DNA of 64,000 nt. It comes from Mastigamoeba balamuthi. Lineage: Eukaryota > Evosea > Mastigamoebida > Mastigamoebidae. The notes beneath the pieces are model-generated. The model saw only the letters and a list, made by a program, of their open reading frames with translations, made no database searches and was not told where the DNA came from. The stretch covers positions 326,539-390,538 of the forward strand of contig CACRSC010000038.1 of assembly GCA_902651635.1 (NCBI GenBank). The letters are read 5' to 3'. Positions 43,628 to 54,076 of the stretch are shown piece after piece; positions within the stretch are counted from its first letter, which is position 1, and the number at the start of each line of letters is the position of its first letter. Position numbers and translations under genes: made by a program.

Positions 43628-43784
43628 TGTGCAACGCCCACCTCCCCTCCCCCTGCATAGTACAGTAGTTCAGCCAGCATACACTGTCCCGTAGTTCCCC
43701 TCGCATGAAAGAGCCTCTGAGAGTCACAAGCACAGAAGACAAACTGCCTGGCACTTGTGGTTAGGTATGTTACTACCCGCTTCT

Positions 43785-44108
43785 TCACAGGCCTAGCGCC
43801 TGCTCGAGGCGGGATGTCGCCTTGCCCCAGCAGTACTGGAGCAGGTCGACCAGCGTCTCCGGGCCGCAGGACCCTGCGAGGCACCTGGGCTCCTGGTCCG
43901 CCCTGTCGTACACCTTGACCGACCACAGCGGGCGCACCCTCCTGCCCTCCTTCTGCATCTGCGCCCTCCATCTGGCCGCGCACCCCTCGGTGCTGTTGCT
44001 GCTGACGCACCCGTACCAGTACTCGAGCTGCTGCATGAACCCCGCGTTGGGCTCTGTGCATACGTGGGCCCCCCCAGCCCCCCCTTGCGTGAGCCCACAG
44101 TAGGGAGA

Positions 44109-44159
<51 letters not shown>

Positions 44160-44790
44160 GAGGGGGGCAAGGCGCACTGATGGCTGGGCGCCCAGACTGC
44201 ATTCTGCTGAGGACCACCTGCACGGGCTCGCGCGTGGCCGCGATGATCGAGGCGGCAGCAGCGGTGGAGCTGCGCGAGACGCCCATGCGGCAGTGGAAGA
44301 GCACCGAGGCGCCGCTGGCCCTCGCCCGCGCCGCGAAGGCCGCGATGTCGGCGAAGGCGTCGATCAGCGCAACGTCGGGCACGTCCATCGCGCGCAGCGA
44401 CAGGTAGCGCAGGGCAGCGCTGCCGGGCAGCGCCGGGGGCACGCGGACGTTGCCCGACGTCACGGCGACGACGTACGAGACGTTGCGGGCGGCGAGGACG
44501 GGGTACTGCATCGAGGACTCGTAGGAGCCCACGAGGACGCCCGGGGAGACCACGTCCGAGAGGGGACGCGCGGAGCTGAGGGCGGCGGCAGAGGCGCGGT
44601 CACGCAGGACGTCCTGCACGACACTGGCGGGAGTGTGCGTGACAGCGACAGCGAGCACCGCTGCGACGATCGCGACCGCGGCGACAGAGTACCTCCTGAC
44701 GAACCAGCCCATCGGTGCAGTGACAGTGAGCACAAGAGCCACAGGCAGAGAGAGATCGCCTGATTTCATGCTTGCGGACTGCTCCTGCAT
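43785..44790 (-). CDS. Membrane-anchored dual-specificity phosphatase
   Basis: Exons 44790-44178 and 44053-43785 give 293 aa (phase-1 join RPAI|KPNAGFMQQLEYWY). An N-terminal TM (YSVAAVAIVAAVLAVAV) anchors the protein. The DSP core follows: VVSPGVLVGSY, YLSLRAMDVPDV (possible general acid Asp), and the signature VLFHCRMGVSRSS (catalytic Cys, Arg after GVS). The post-splice QLEYWY is the usual final DSP helix. Only about 20 residues precede the TM. A Cys-containing C-terminal extension (GCVSSNSTEGCAARW; EPRCLAGSCG) may be disulfide-linked if lumenal, which would put the phosphatase in the secretory lumen; orientation is unresolved. The intron carries a long CT run in sense orientation. Confidence 0.82.
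44112..44157 (-). repeat. (CT)n microsatellite in phosphatase intron
   Basis: Plus-strand GA dinucleotides, read as CT on the coding strand, fill the middle of the only intron of the phosphatase gene. Confidence 0.95.
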
Positions 44791-44820
44791 ATCGTTGGGA
44801 ACCTTAGTTTAATGTGAAAT

Positions 44821-44892
44821 GGTCTCATGGTGTAGTGGCATCACATCGACTTGACGTGTCGAGGGTTCCAGGATCAATACCTGGTGGGACCA
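44821..44892 (+). tRNA. tRNA-Val(GAC) with atypical T-loop
   Basis: A 72-nt cloverleaf. The acceptor GGTCTCA pairs with TGGGACC (one T-G wobble), with discriminator A. The D-stem is GTG/CAC with AGTGGCA in the loop. The anticodon stem TCGAC/GTCGA is perfect, with loop TTGACGT (T33, anticodon GAC at 44853-44855). The T-stem CCAGG/CCTGG is perfect. The T-loop is ATCAATA instead of TTCRANT, so position 54 and B-box bases deviate, as in eukaryotic initiator tRNAs. There is no intron and no encoded CCA. TTTATTTT follows at once, a good Pol III terminator. Eukaryotes normally read GTY codons with an A34 (inosine) tRNA, so a G34 valine tRNA is odd. Confidence 0.8.
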
Positions 44893-44900
44893 TTTATTTT
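44893..44900 (+). terminator. Pol III terminator of the tRNA
   Basis: The run TTTATTTT begins directly after the discriminator base of the tRNA. Confidence 0.6.
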
Positions 44901-45416
44901 ACCCTCCGCTTAGGCATCCAACCCTTTCTTGTAGTCCCTTGCGAGGGCCCGAGTTCTATTCTCTCAGGATCCCGCTCGCCGAGTGTTGAGATAGGGGAGC
45001 GCGGCATACTTCTGGGAGCGCTTGGGAATGCAATTCGTGATGCGTCTATTTTGCGGAACCCGAACAGAGAAATGCAAGAGAAATCAACAGGAAAGCCGGC
45101 CTCCCGCCGGCCACCTCGCGAACGTGTATCTTCCTCTTCCACCTTCAATCTCCGTACCGCTGCCCGCCGCCGAGGGCCGCATCCCTTTCCTCCCGTTTTC
45201 TCGCGTTTTACAGTCTTTTCCGGCGCTCGGAATCCGCACCTCGCTTTCTGAGTCATCCGGAAAAACGGTACCAGAAAAAATGAAAAGGGCGCGCTCAGAT
45301 CCCAAAGGAACCCGCGAGAGGCGTGTGCGTCAAGCGTGCACACCGTGCGCGCGCACACACACACAAAAAAGCGAGCGAGAACAGGCGAAAAAGCGACGCC
45401 CGAGACCCGCCAGAAG

Positions 45417-46545
45417 ATGAGCAGCTGCGCGGCAGACACGGTGGACCTCGACGCGCTCGAGGCCGACGCGGACACGCTGCACGCGAGCGTGGCGACCGAG
45501 CACGGGGGGCTCTCGCACTACTGGGTCTACAACAGCCGCTCGGCGGGCCCGCGCGTGCTGCTGATCGCGGGGCTGAGCGCCGCGCACTACGCGTGGGAGA
45601 CGACTGTCGCCCACCTGGTCCTGCAGCGCGACGCGCGCGTCATGTGCGTCGACAACAGGGGCGCGGGCATGTCGAGGGAGACGCCGGGGCCGTACACGGC
45701 CGCGCTGATGGCGCGCGACACGCGCCAGTGCCTCGTGGACGCCGCGTGGTGGCCCGCCAGCGACGCCGACCCCGTGCGTCACAGATTCCCCTTCCTTCCC
45801 AGGAGATTCCGCGAATCCCGCCAGTTTCTGATGCATTTCCCCGAATGTATGGGGCATTGCCCCGATTGGGCAACGCCAGGACGCCGCCGAGGGGGTGCAC
45901 GTCGTGGGCATCAGCCTCGGGGGGATGATCGCCCAGGAGCTCGCGCTGCTGCGCCCGGGCGCCGTGGCCTCGCTCTCGCTCGTCTCGACGCACGCGGGCG
46001 GCTCGGTTCTCACGACGCTCCCGTCGCTGCGGGCGGTCCTCGCGCTGGCCTCTCTGCTGCTCAGCCGCCCCGACCCCAACAGCGACCGCGCCCTCCTGCT
46101 GAGCGCCCGCACGCTGCACACGGACGAGTACCTCGCGCGCTGGGGCGACGAGATCGCGGCGGGGCTGCGCAGGCTGATGGTCCGCAGCCCCGCGACGTCG
46201 CAGACGGCGTACCGCGCGCAGCTCGAGGCGGTCCGCGGGCACAGGGCGCTGGGGAGGCTGGCGGCGGGGCTGAGGGGCAGGCTGCGCGCCTGCGTCGTCG
46301 CAGGGGCCCAGGACGCGCTGATACCGGCGCGGCACTCGCGGGCCATGGCCCAGGAGCTCGGGTGCCCGCTGCACGTGCTCGAGGGCGCGGGCCACGGCCT
46401 CACGTCGCTGCACGGGCCCGAGCACAGGTGGTTCATGGACGTGCTCTGGGGCAACATCTGCCCGGAAAAGCCGCAGCTGGAGGCGGGCGACCCGGTCCCC
46501 GTCGCGGCCACGCCGGCCAGCGCCTCGATGCGCATCGAAGTGTAG
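45417..46545 (+). CDS. Alpha/beta hydrolase
   Basis: Exons 45417-45773 and 45880-46545 (phase-0 join DADP|DAAEGVHVVGIS) give 340 aa. The fold order is standard: VLLIAGLSAAHYAWE (oxyanion loop), VMCVDNRGAGMS, the nucleophile elbow VVGISLGGMIAQ (Ser), CVVAGAQDALIP (Asp) and EGAGHGLTS (His). The complete Ser-Asp-His triad suggests an active esterase, lipase or C-C hydrolase. DNRGAGMS resembles the DNRGxGxS of many ABHD hydrolases. The substrate cannot be told. No signal peptide or TM is seen. It converges with the CH-RGS-DH-PH gene 240 bp downstream. Confidence 0.85.
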
Positions 46546-46785
46546 AGCTCGCCCTGTAGGCCACGCCGGACATTGGTTTTGGAACGTTGTGTTGCACCAC
46601 ACAACCAGACTTGTCAGAGACGACACACACCCGGGTAAGTTCGTTTTGTTGAACACACAGAGGTCAGGCATAGCAACAGGCACACACACTCACACGCACA
46701 CCCATGACACGGTCCGAGTAGCCAAAAAACCTAAACGCGTTTCCTTTCTTTGGTTCTGTTAAGAGTCTAAAGATGGTGGGCGGTA

Positions 46786-49700
46786 TCAGCATGCAGTTGT
46801 TTTACAGCGAGCAGTGAGCTCCTTGAACCACACCTTGGCATCCAGGTCCGAGAGCGGCGCCAGCACGACGTCGCACCCGCCAGCCGGGAGGCTGAGCCGC
46901 AGCACCAGGTTCATGACCTCGTCCGTCTCGAGACGCGGTGGCTCCTTGACCTGCAGCCCGCACGAGTACTCGACAGTGTACGGCACGCTGCTCGAGCTCG
47001 CGTCGGTGGCGCACGTGCAGACGAGCAGCCTGTTGCTGAACAGGAACACCTGCGGCTCCTCGATGACCTTGCGGGGCTCCGTGACGGTCACCCGCGCGAA
47101 GCACTCCTCCCTCAGGAACGCAACGCCGGGGACGAGCAGGTCGACCGAGACGCTCTCGGACATCGAGTCGACGATCGACAGCAGGTTCTCCGCGGCCGAG
47201 AGCGACTGCCAGTCAACCCCGGCCTCCACGCCCACGCGGACCCCCTCGGCCCAGTCGACCGCGCGTCGCGTGTACTCAAAGTCCGCGTGCTCCGGGGGCG
47301 TGTAGTCGTGCAGGTCCTTGAGCAGCGACGCGTAGCGCTCGAGACGCTTCATGGGCAGCTCCAGGACGCTCTCCACCGTGAACGACGCCGAGAAGCTCGG
47401 CGAGCTCTGCAGCAGCTTCATGCACAGCGAGAACTGCAGCGCGAAGTCGCGCTTCATAACGCGCAGAAGCACCAGCGACTTGGGGAAGTTGCGCGCGTAG
47501 ACCGAGTACATCAGGAAGAACTGCGTGCTGGCCAGGAACACGTCCCCGACAGTCGACTCGGGCGTCCACGACTCGAGCAGCGCCTGCAGCTTGCCCAGGA
47601 GGTTCCTGTGCTGCGCGAGCAGCAGCGGGAGGTTCGAGAAGACCGAGAACAGAGTGCTCTCGGGGACGGCCTTTGTGTGCGCGAGGGGGTCCGCGACGCA
47701 CGAGACGACGGCGTTTATCGTCTCGACGTACGCGGCCTCGCTCTCGACCAGCTGCTTCACGAGTCGCTCGCGTACCCGCATCTTCGCCCTGCGGACCCTC
47801 GCCCTGCTCGGCGACTTGTCTCCCTGCTGCTCGCACAGCTCGTTCGTTAATTGAAATCGCAATTGAATTCCCCGGTTTCAAAAGCAGAGTCTGCTCACCT
47901 TCTTCAGCCCCGCGAGGCTCTCGCCGACGGTAGGCGAGGGGGGCCTGGCGTAGAGGAAGCGGCTGGGCTGCGGCAGTTCGCCGTTGGGCGAGAGGGGCTG
48001 CGGGCTGACCATCGCGCCGGGGTCTTGGGCGAGCGGGATCCCCGCCTCCTTGACAGCGATCCACCGCGGGTACAAGTCAAGCTTCAGCATCCGCATGACC
48101 TCGGTGCGTGCCGCGTCCCACATCGACGGCGTGAGCCTGCCCTCGCGCACCGCGGCCTCGAGCGCTGCGCGAACGTCGTGCGAGACGTTGAGCGCCTGTG
48201 CGGACTCGTCCGAGAAGAACGCGAGCATGATCTTGGAGGCCAGCGCGACGCTCATCTCGCGGCCCCCGGGGGACTCGCGCAGGCGCTCCCAGACCTCGGT
48301 CGCCTCGAGGAACTCGAGGTTCTCGTCTGCGATCTCCGTCGTCGTGAACGAGCGGAAGTCTGCGCGCAGGACGGGGTCCGCGAGCACCACCTCGATGCCG
48401 GGCCAGCGGCTGCGCTGCTCCTCCGTCACCACGTACGACTTGGCGTTCTGCGCGGCCTTGGCGCGCTGCGCCTCGCGGTACTTCTTCTTGAGCTCGTCGA
48501 GGTCCAGCGGCTTGAGCAGCGCCGCCGCTGCCGACGAGTTGCTCGAGTCGGGCCTCTTGTGCCGCTCAAACTGCATGCGGTCCCACATCAGCGACGCGTG
48601 CATCGTCTCGCCCCTCGGGCACGCCTGCGTCAGCGCCGCGGACTCGGAGGCCTGCGGCTTCGCGCCGACGGCCGCGGGCAGCGAGGTTGCGGTAGCGGTC
48701 GCGGCCACGTAGAGCGGGGCGCCCCTGGCCTCCCTGGCCTCTGGGGGAGCCGCAGCACTCTTGCCCCTCTTGTGAGGCTTACTGCTGTGCTTGTCTTTGC
48801 TGCTCTTGGCCTCCGACGGCGGCGGTGGCTTGTCGCGGTCGGCGTTGGCCGCCTGGGGCTCGGGGGGCTCGCGGGGCTCCTTTGCCTTGTCGTCCTTGTC
48901 TCTGGTCGACTTGCTGTGCTTGTGCTTGGAGAGCGACGCGCCTCGGGTGCTCCTGGACTTGCTCTTCTTGTGCTCCTTGGTCAGGGCGGACGCGCACGCA
49001 CCCTCCGCAGTGTCTCCGAGCAGCTCAGAGATGGCGGCCGTCACGTCCGCCTTTGGCACCACAGCGACCTCCGAAGCCTCCGACTCCCTGTGGTCTCCAG
49101 ACGCCTCGCGCGACGCCTGCGATCCTGACATCGAGGGCACTCGCACAGGCACGGGAACGGGCGCTGCATCGCTGCTCGAGGACCTGCAGGAGCAGCAACT
49201 GCTGCCCGCGGAGACGGGCACGGGGGACGTGACCTGGAAAGACCCCGCCGAGGGGGCGTCCGCGACGACAGAGGGCGTCGACGAGCACGACGACGCAGCG
49301 GAAACGGGCGACACAGGCGACCCCATCGCGGCCACCGCGGCAATGATGTCGGCGTCGCTCTCGAGCGGCCTGTGCTGGCTGGGCTGCAGGTCGACCTCCT
49401 CGAACGCCAGCGTCTTCTCCTTGTGCGGGGACTTGGAGCTCCGGCCCGACGGCGGCGCGAGCGAGAACGCGGCCACGAGGCCGCTCGAGGCCGTGGGGGC
49501 GAGCAGCGTCGGCGACATGCCGGCGGGCGAGGGAGGCGAGAGCGACGAGCCGGTGCTCTTGTCGTCGTCGCGCAGCGCTGCCTGGTACGAGTACTCGACG
49601 TCGCACGACTCGCGGAGCACTCGGAGCAGCTTGACGACCGCTGCCGCGTTGCCCCTCGTGATGTCGGCCGGCGTGCAGACGTCTTGGGGGCGGCGTTAGT

Positions 49701-50725
49701 CGCCAGGACAGCCGTGCGGGGCGGCGCTCACCTTCGACGCGGGTGCCCGACGAGGGGCTGTTCTGGGCGACCCACTGCACAAACCTCGTGGCGTTCTGAG
49801 TGCGCTGCCACAGGGCGAGCCTCTCGCCGTCGCCGGTGGCGCACGGGGCCCAGAAGCCGGCGCCTATGCCCTCGGCGAGGCGCAGCAGCTTGACGCCCGT
49901 GCGCACGTCGGGGCCGAGGTTGCAGAATCTGCTCTGGGACCCCTCGGGCATGTGCGAGTTGGCCCACGAGACCAGCTCGGCCTCGAGCTCGGTCGACGGC
50001 GGCCTGCTGTTCTCCGCCTCCTCCTCTGCCAGCACCGCTGCCTCGCCGGCGTTGCTGAGCGACAGCAGAGAGCGCGATCTCGCGGTGCTGCCTGTGATAC
50101 AGGGCGCACGGGGGGCAGCGAACAGCCCGTGAGACCAAAACGGGCAAGGGCACACACGGCCTGGGTGTCCCTCACCCCCGATGAGGGCATCTTTGTGACG
50201 CAGAGCGCACAATCCACGACGGGAATTCAATTCCAATCGTGAATGGCGAATTCAAATTCAGTTCCCGATCGGTCGTTGGCGCGAAGGGGAACCAAACGGC
50301 GCCGGTGCGTGGGGGTGGGTGTGCGTACCGTGCGCCGTCAGCAGCGTCCGCCTGGCGGTCTTCTGGTGCACCGACCCGAGCGCGCGGAGGTGCGCGGCGA
50401 TGCGCGCGCGGCCCTCGTAGACGTCGCTGGCGGTGAAGGGCGGGGGCGCGTGGAGGCCCAGCACAGACCCCGCGGCCCGGATGTAGCAGTCCGAGTTGGC
50501 GAGCTGCAGGTAGGCCACGGGGCCCACGTAGGGGCGCGCGGGGCAGCAGCCCGGGCAGAGCGCGTTGGCCACGGCGCAGAGCAGCGCGCCCGAGCGGCAG
50601 ACGTCGTCGACGGGGACGCCGGGCGGCCAGAGGGCGTCGACCACAGCGGAGCCGCCGCGGTCGGCGAAGATCGTGCACATCCACTCGCGGACGTCCGAGT
50701 CGGCGGGACGCGGCGTCTCGCTCAT
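46786..50725 (-). CDS. CH-RGS-DH-PH RhoGEF
   Basis: A multi-exon gene, ATG 50725. The first exon has a calponin-homology-like segment: VDDVCRSGALLCAVANALCPG and NSDCYIRAAGSVLG, followed by SDVYEGRARIAAHLRALG. The next exons add LEAELVSWANSH and VRTGVKLLRLAEGI, then TPADITRGNAAAVVKLLRVL, possibly a second CH. A long Ser/Lys/Pro-rich linker leads to an RGS domain at about 48.5-48.05 kb: FRSFTTTEIADENLEFLEA, IMLAFFSDESAQALNVS and MLKLDLYPRW. Next are DH (VRERLVKQLVESEAAYVETI; LELPMKRLERYASLLKDL) and PH (VIEEPQVFLFSNRLLVC ... VWFKELTARCK). An RGS in front of DH-PH suggests that G-alpha controls Rho, as in animal p115-RhoGEF. CH could target actin. Several exon ends at 47.86, 49.7 and 50.1 kb are approximate. 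Confidence 0.82.
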
Positions 50726-51084
50726 GGCGCTGCGGGCGGGGGGCGCGAGATGCGGCGGAGTCCTGGTTATTTGTTAGGCGCCGAACCGGTTGTGTCACTG
50801 ACCCGCCTGCGAAATTCAGTTTGCCCCCGCTGCATTTTCGGTGAACAATATCAACGCTCCCTCGGTCGGTTCCCCTCTGGGTCCGTCCACCGCCAACCAG
50901 CTGTTTCGTACCGGCCATTTCCGCTGCCATCCGTATCACGACCCAGCATTTCCGTCAGACGCGGAAAAGAAGCGCACAGCACCACGGTGGTACTGAATCA
51001 GGCAACAGCCGTATCATCTCTCCACAACGTGAATCTGGGGGATTTTTGTGGGTATCTATCTGTCCGGCTTGTTCGCTGCTGAGG
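50726..51084. promoter_or_regulatory. Bidirectional promoter region between the RGS-RhoGEF and ITFG2
   Basis: A 359-bp gap between divergent ATGs (50725 minus, 51085 plus). No gene is visible. It must hold both start regions; no specific element was recognised. Confidence 0.4.
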
Positions 51085-51668
51085 ATGGGGGAGACGGCGG
51101 GCGTAGTGCGACAGGTGTCGCTCGTGAGCAAGTTCGTACTGGACGCCCCGGGCAACATCTTCAAGCGCGCCATCTGCCTAGGCGACCTCGACTCGGACGG
51201 CGTCCGTTCCCCTCTCAGACACGCCGCGGTCATCGGTTTCTCAACGGGTCTCGCCCCCGCCCGACAGGTCAACGAGCTCGTCGTGGGCACCCTCGACGGG
51301 TCTCTCTACGTCTACAAGAACTCGTCCAAGCTCTGCGAGCTGAACTCGCTCGGGACGGTGCCTCCGCAGCAGCACCCCGATTTCCAGATTTCTGCCCCGC
51401 ATATCTAGATATTCATGACGTCCGAAACGGAACGCCCCTGCAGATCATACACGTCGCTGTGGGCGACGTCCTCAGCAGGGCCAAGAGCAGCATCGTCGCC
51501 GTCACCGCCGAGGCCCGCTGCCACGTGCTCGAGCTGGCGCTGCCCGGGCCCATCGCGGCCCCGTCGCCGATCCCCCCGACGGCCGCCGCGACCGCCTCTG
51601 CCGGCGGCGGCGTCTCGCGCTCCACGACGCCCAGCATGGCCGGCGACACCGCGTCCGCTGGCGGCTAA
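51085..51668 (+). CDS. ITFG2: ITFG2-like KICSTOR subunit, 5' part only
   Basis: Exons 51085-51201, 51268-51357 and 51444 onward match the N-terminus of ITFG2. They read VSLVSKFVLDAPGNIFKRAICLGDLDSDG|VNELVVGTLDGSLYVYKN, then IIHVAVGDVLSRAKSSIVAVTAE. ITFG2 is a propeller subunit of KICSTOR, which anchors GATOR1 and restrains TORC1 at lysosomes. The known protein is over 400 aa, but here the frame stops at 51666 after a low-complexity Ala/Ser/Thr/Pro stretch, 54 bp before an undetermined base at 51722. The rest is therefore missing or lost in an assembly break. A possible extra join GGC|GTCTCG ... CTGCAG|CGC would only add about 30 residues. Confidence 0.75.
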
Positions 51669-51721
51669 CGGAGGCCCCGGGCAGCGGCGCCCCGCTAGTG
51701 CCTACTGCAGCGCGTGGCCTC

Positions 51722-51722
51722 G
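51722..51722. other. Undetermined base (N), probable assembly seam
   Basis: A single N stands at the left edge of a 4.3-kb region of duplicated sequence. A second N at 54076 separates the two copies. Confidence 0.8.
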
Positions 51723-51730
51723 CTGGCCGC

Positions 51731-54075
51731 TNGCGCGAAGCTCTCGTCGCAGATCGAGCTGCTCAAGAGCAAAGCCCCCGTTGGCGGCGGCTCCCTGTAA
51801 CCGAGGGCCATTGGCCAGCGCTTGCGGATGGGCCAGGGCGAACCCAACAGCAATCTGAACAACGCCGGACTCTGTGCGAAATGCAGGCCTGCATGAGTGC
51901 AGGAGCTGTGTCCAAGAGACGCTCTCGGCCAAAGTCGAGCCACAGGCAGTACACCGAGGGGGGTCGCCGACGCGCTTGAGCCTTAGCGAGTTGCAGTTAG
52001 CGATTACCGGCGAGTCTCCACATGCCGCCACCTCTTTCTGTGTAGAAACACAATTCATCCCACAGATTGAATGAGCCTGCGCGCAGCGCCAACTTCGTCC
52101 TACACGCAACTATCTTCCCGGCGCCCCGGGTCGTCAGGCCAAACCCCATGCTCACTGACGAGGACTTCCAGGACGCACACCAGGGCCCGGACCTGCGGCA
52201 GCGCTTCGAGCTCAGCAACTTCGACGAGGTCTTCCGCAGCTTTGTCGAGACGGGGCTGCACGGGGAGGCCCCCGAGCCAGGGATCGAGTACCGCTTCGAC
52301 CTCGGCAAGATCACGTACGAGGCGACTGTCTCTCTGGACACCTTACGCGGCTCCCGCGGCCCCGAGGAGCGCATGACGTTCCGTCTGCCGAACTGCGGAT
52401 TCCTTTACCCGCGGCGCAGGGAGCTGAAGATGACGAAGCTGCTGGACGAGGTGGACCCGCCGCACGGGGGCCACCCGTGGTGTGTGCTCGGAGACCGCGA
52501 GGTCCACAAGCTCAGCTACATCATCGATTACGCCCACGCCTTCTTCCACGAGCAGGTCTTCAAGACGACCCTCTTCGACACCCACGAGGCCGAGAGACAC
52601 GCCATCTTGCATGAGCTCACACGGCCATCTCAAGCTGATCAAGGTGCCTTTTCTCGCACTTGTGAAGCCCTGAAGGATGGGGGGGGGGCCCTCCTATTGC
52701 TCGGCGTGCACAAGAGTACGGGCGCGAAATGAGTACAAATGAGACTGTCATTGTTCGAACTTTGGGTCTCGTTTCAGCTTCGTGATGTGCGCTGAGAATG
52801 TGGTGTGATTCAAGTGCGCTACTGAACTTCCGTGATTCCGGATTGAGGCGATGCTGCGCAAGAAGGTGGAGAATGCGGCCGGGTGCAAGCTGTGGCTCTG
52901 GAGCAACCGAGAGGTCCGAGAGAGGGGGGAACTTGAACCGGGGAGGACTGACGTGGAGCTCCAGCCGCTTCCGCCGAGAGTTGGTGGGGATTTGCACAAA
53001 CCGCAGGTGCGTGAGCACCAGGGCCATGCAGCCGCTTCCAACCAGGGCTAGTGGGGTACTTGGAGGCTCCACGACGTCTTGGTCCCCGGTCCAGCCGCTG
53101 CGTCTCTCGGCAGCCTCCGGTGCTTCTGGAGCGCGGGCGCTGCGACCATCTGCAAGTTATCTCCGTGAGTCTTCTGTAAAGACCTTGGGGGGACGAGAGG
53201 TAAAGCCGAGGAGAACTCACAGGGCCTTGTGCGTCTCGTAGTTGCTGTCGCGAACCGGCGATCTCACGTGGGGGCGATGACACGTTCGCACTCTTGTCCG
53301 AGGGTGGCGCCTTCGATCCGCGCGCGTGTGAGAGTGTGGGCCAACTCAGCACTGAGTGGAGTAGAGGAGAGGGGGGCAGAGGGGGGATACGTCTTATGCG
53401 TGAGCAGCGCGTAGCAGAGGCGCTGGTCGTCAGGCACACGCGGGTTTGTGCGAGTCGAAATGGCGGAGAAGGGCTAGGGGGCGAGGTGGTCAAGGGGAGG
53501 GCGTGGAGCTCCAGCCGCTTCCGCCGAGAGTTGGTGGGGATTTGCACGCCCGCGGACGCGTGAGCGACCGGACCATGCAGCCGCTTCCAACCAGGGCTGG
53601 TGGGGTACTTGGACACTCCATGCCGCATGCCCCCCGACGCATCCAACGCCTTGCCTGCGCCTTGACCGTGTTCGGACCTGCGTGCGGGGGACAGATCGGA
53701 GTTCAGTTGTGCTTCGAGCAAAATGCCGAGAACTTGGACGGTGCGAGGGACTGAGGAGGTGAAGTGGGACGCACCGACACAGAGGAGCCTCGCAGGGGCG
53801 ACAAAGGGGCGACAGAGAGTCGACAAAGCGGGTGGTGCGAGCTGGCATGGTGATCACCGGCAAAGGATGAACAATAAAATGGGGCTCTCTGTTGGCGCCA
53901 AGCCATTTATAGCAACGCAATCTCGCCAGATATTGCCAACCGCTTTTTTCCCGCCCACGTGGCGTCGGGTGACGCAACCCCGAGTCCGAATGCTTGGAAT
54001 CTCCCCGCGACGGTCCGCCACGGAAACGGCGCCCGCGGGTTTGCGCGGGAGACTCTGCCCCGGAATCTCCGGCGC
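51731..54075 (+). repeat. Large duplicated unit, copy 1
   Basis: About 2.35 kb starting CTCTCGTCGCAGATCG and ending CCGGAATCTCCGGCGC just before the N at 54076. Copy 2 (54077-56036) repeats it in order with high identity but lacks an internal block of roughly 0.4 kb and has a short inversion. Within the unit a segment of about 110 bp occurs twice (near 52949-53064 and 53506-53612; begins TGGAGCTCCAGCCGCTTCCG). No transposase, reverse transcriptase or terminal inverted repeat is visible. Confidence 0.75.
52062..52640 (+). CDS. Exon of an unrecognised protein inside duplicated unit 1
   Basis: An acceptor-like CATCCCACAG at 52054-52065 is followed by an open frame of about 190 codons. It includes MLTDEDFQDAHQGPDLRQRF, GIEYRFDLGKITYEATVSL and REVHKLSYIIDYAHAFFHE. 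A donor-like CAAG|GTGCC closes it near 52644. Composition is ordinary for protein, with mixed charges and periodic hydrophobics, but I cannot name the family. Copy 2 keeps only a truncated, partly inverted version (54389-54613), so that copy is a pseudogene fragment. The upstream ATG and remaining exons are not identified. Confidence 0.45.
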
Positions 54076-54076
54076 N

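Noticed and set aside
45330-46604. Antisense frame across the alpha/beta hydrolase
   Set aside because: No motifs; it is the complement of GC-rich coding DNA with a full hydrolase triad on the other strand.
47851-49128. Long plus-strand frame of 425 codons
   Set aside because: It is a GC-driven shadow opposite the RGS part of the RhoGEF, whose own frame has clear RGS motifs.
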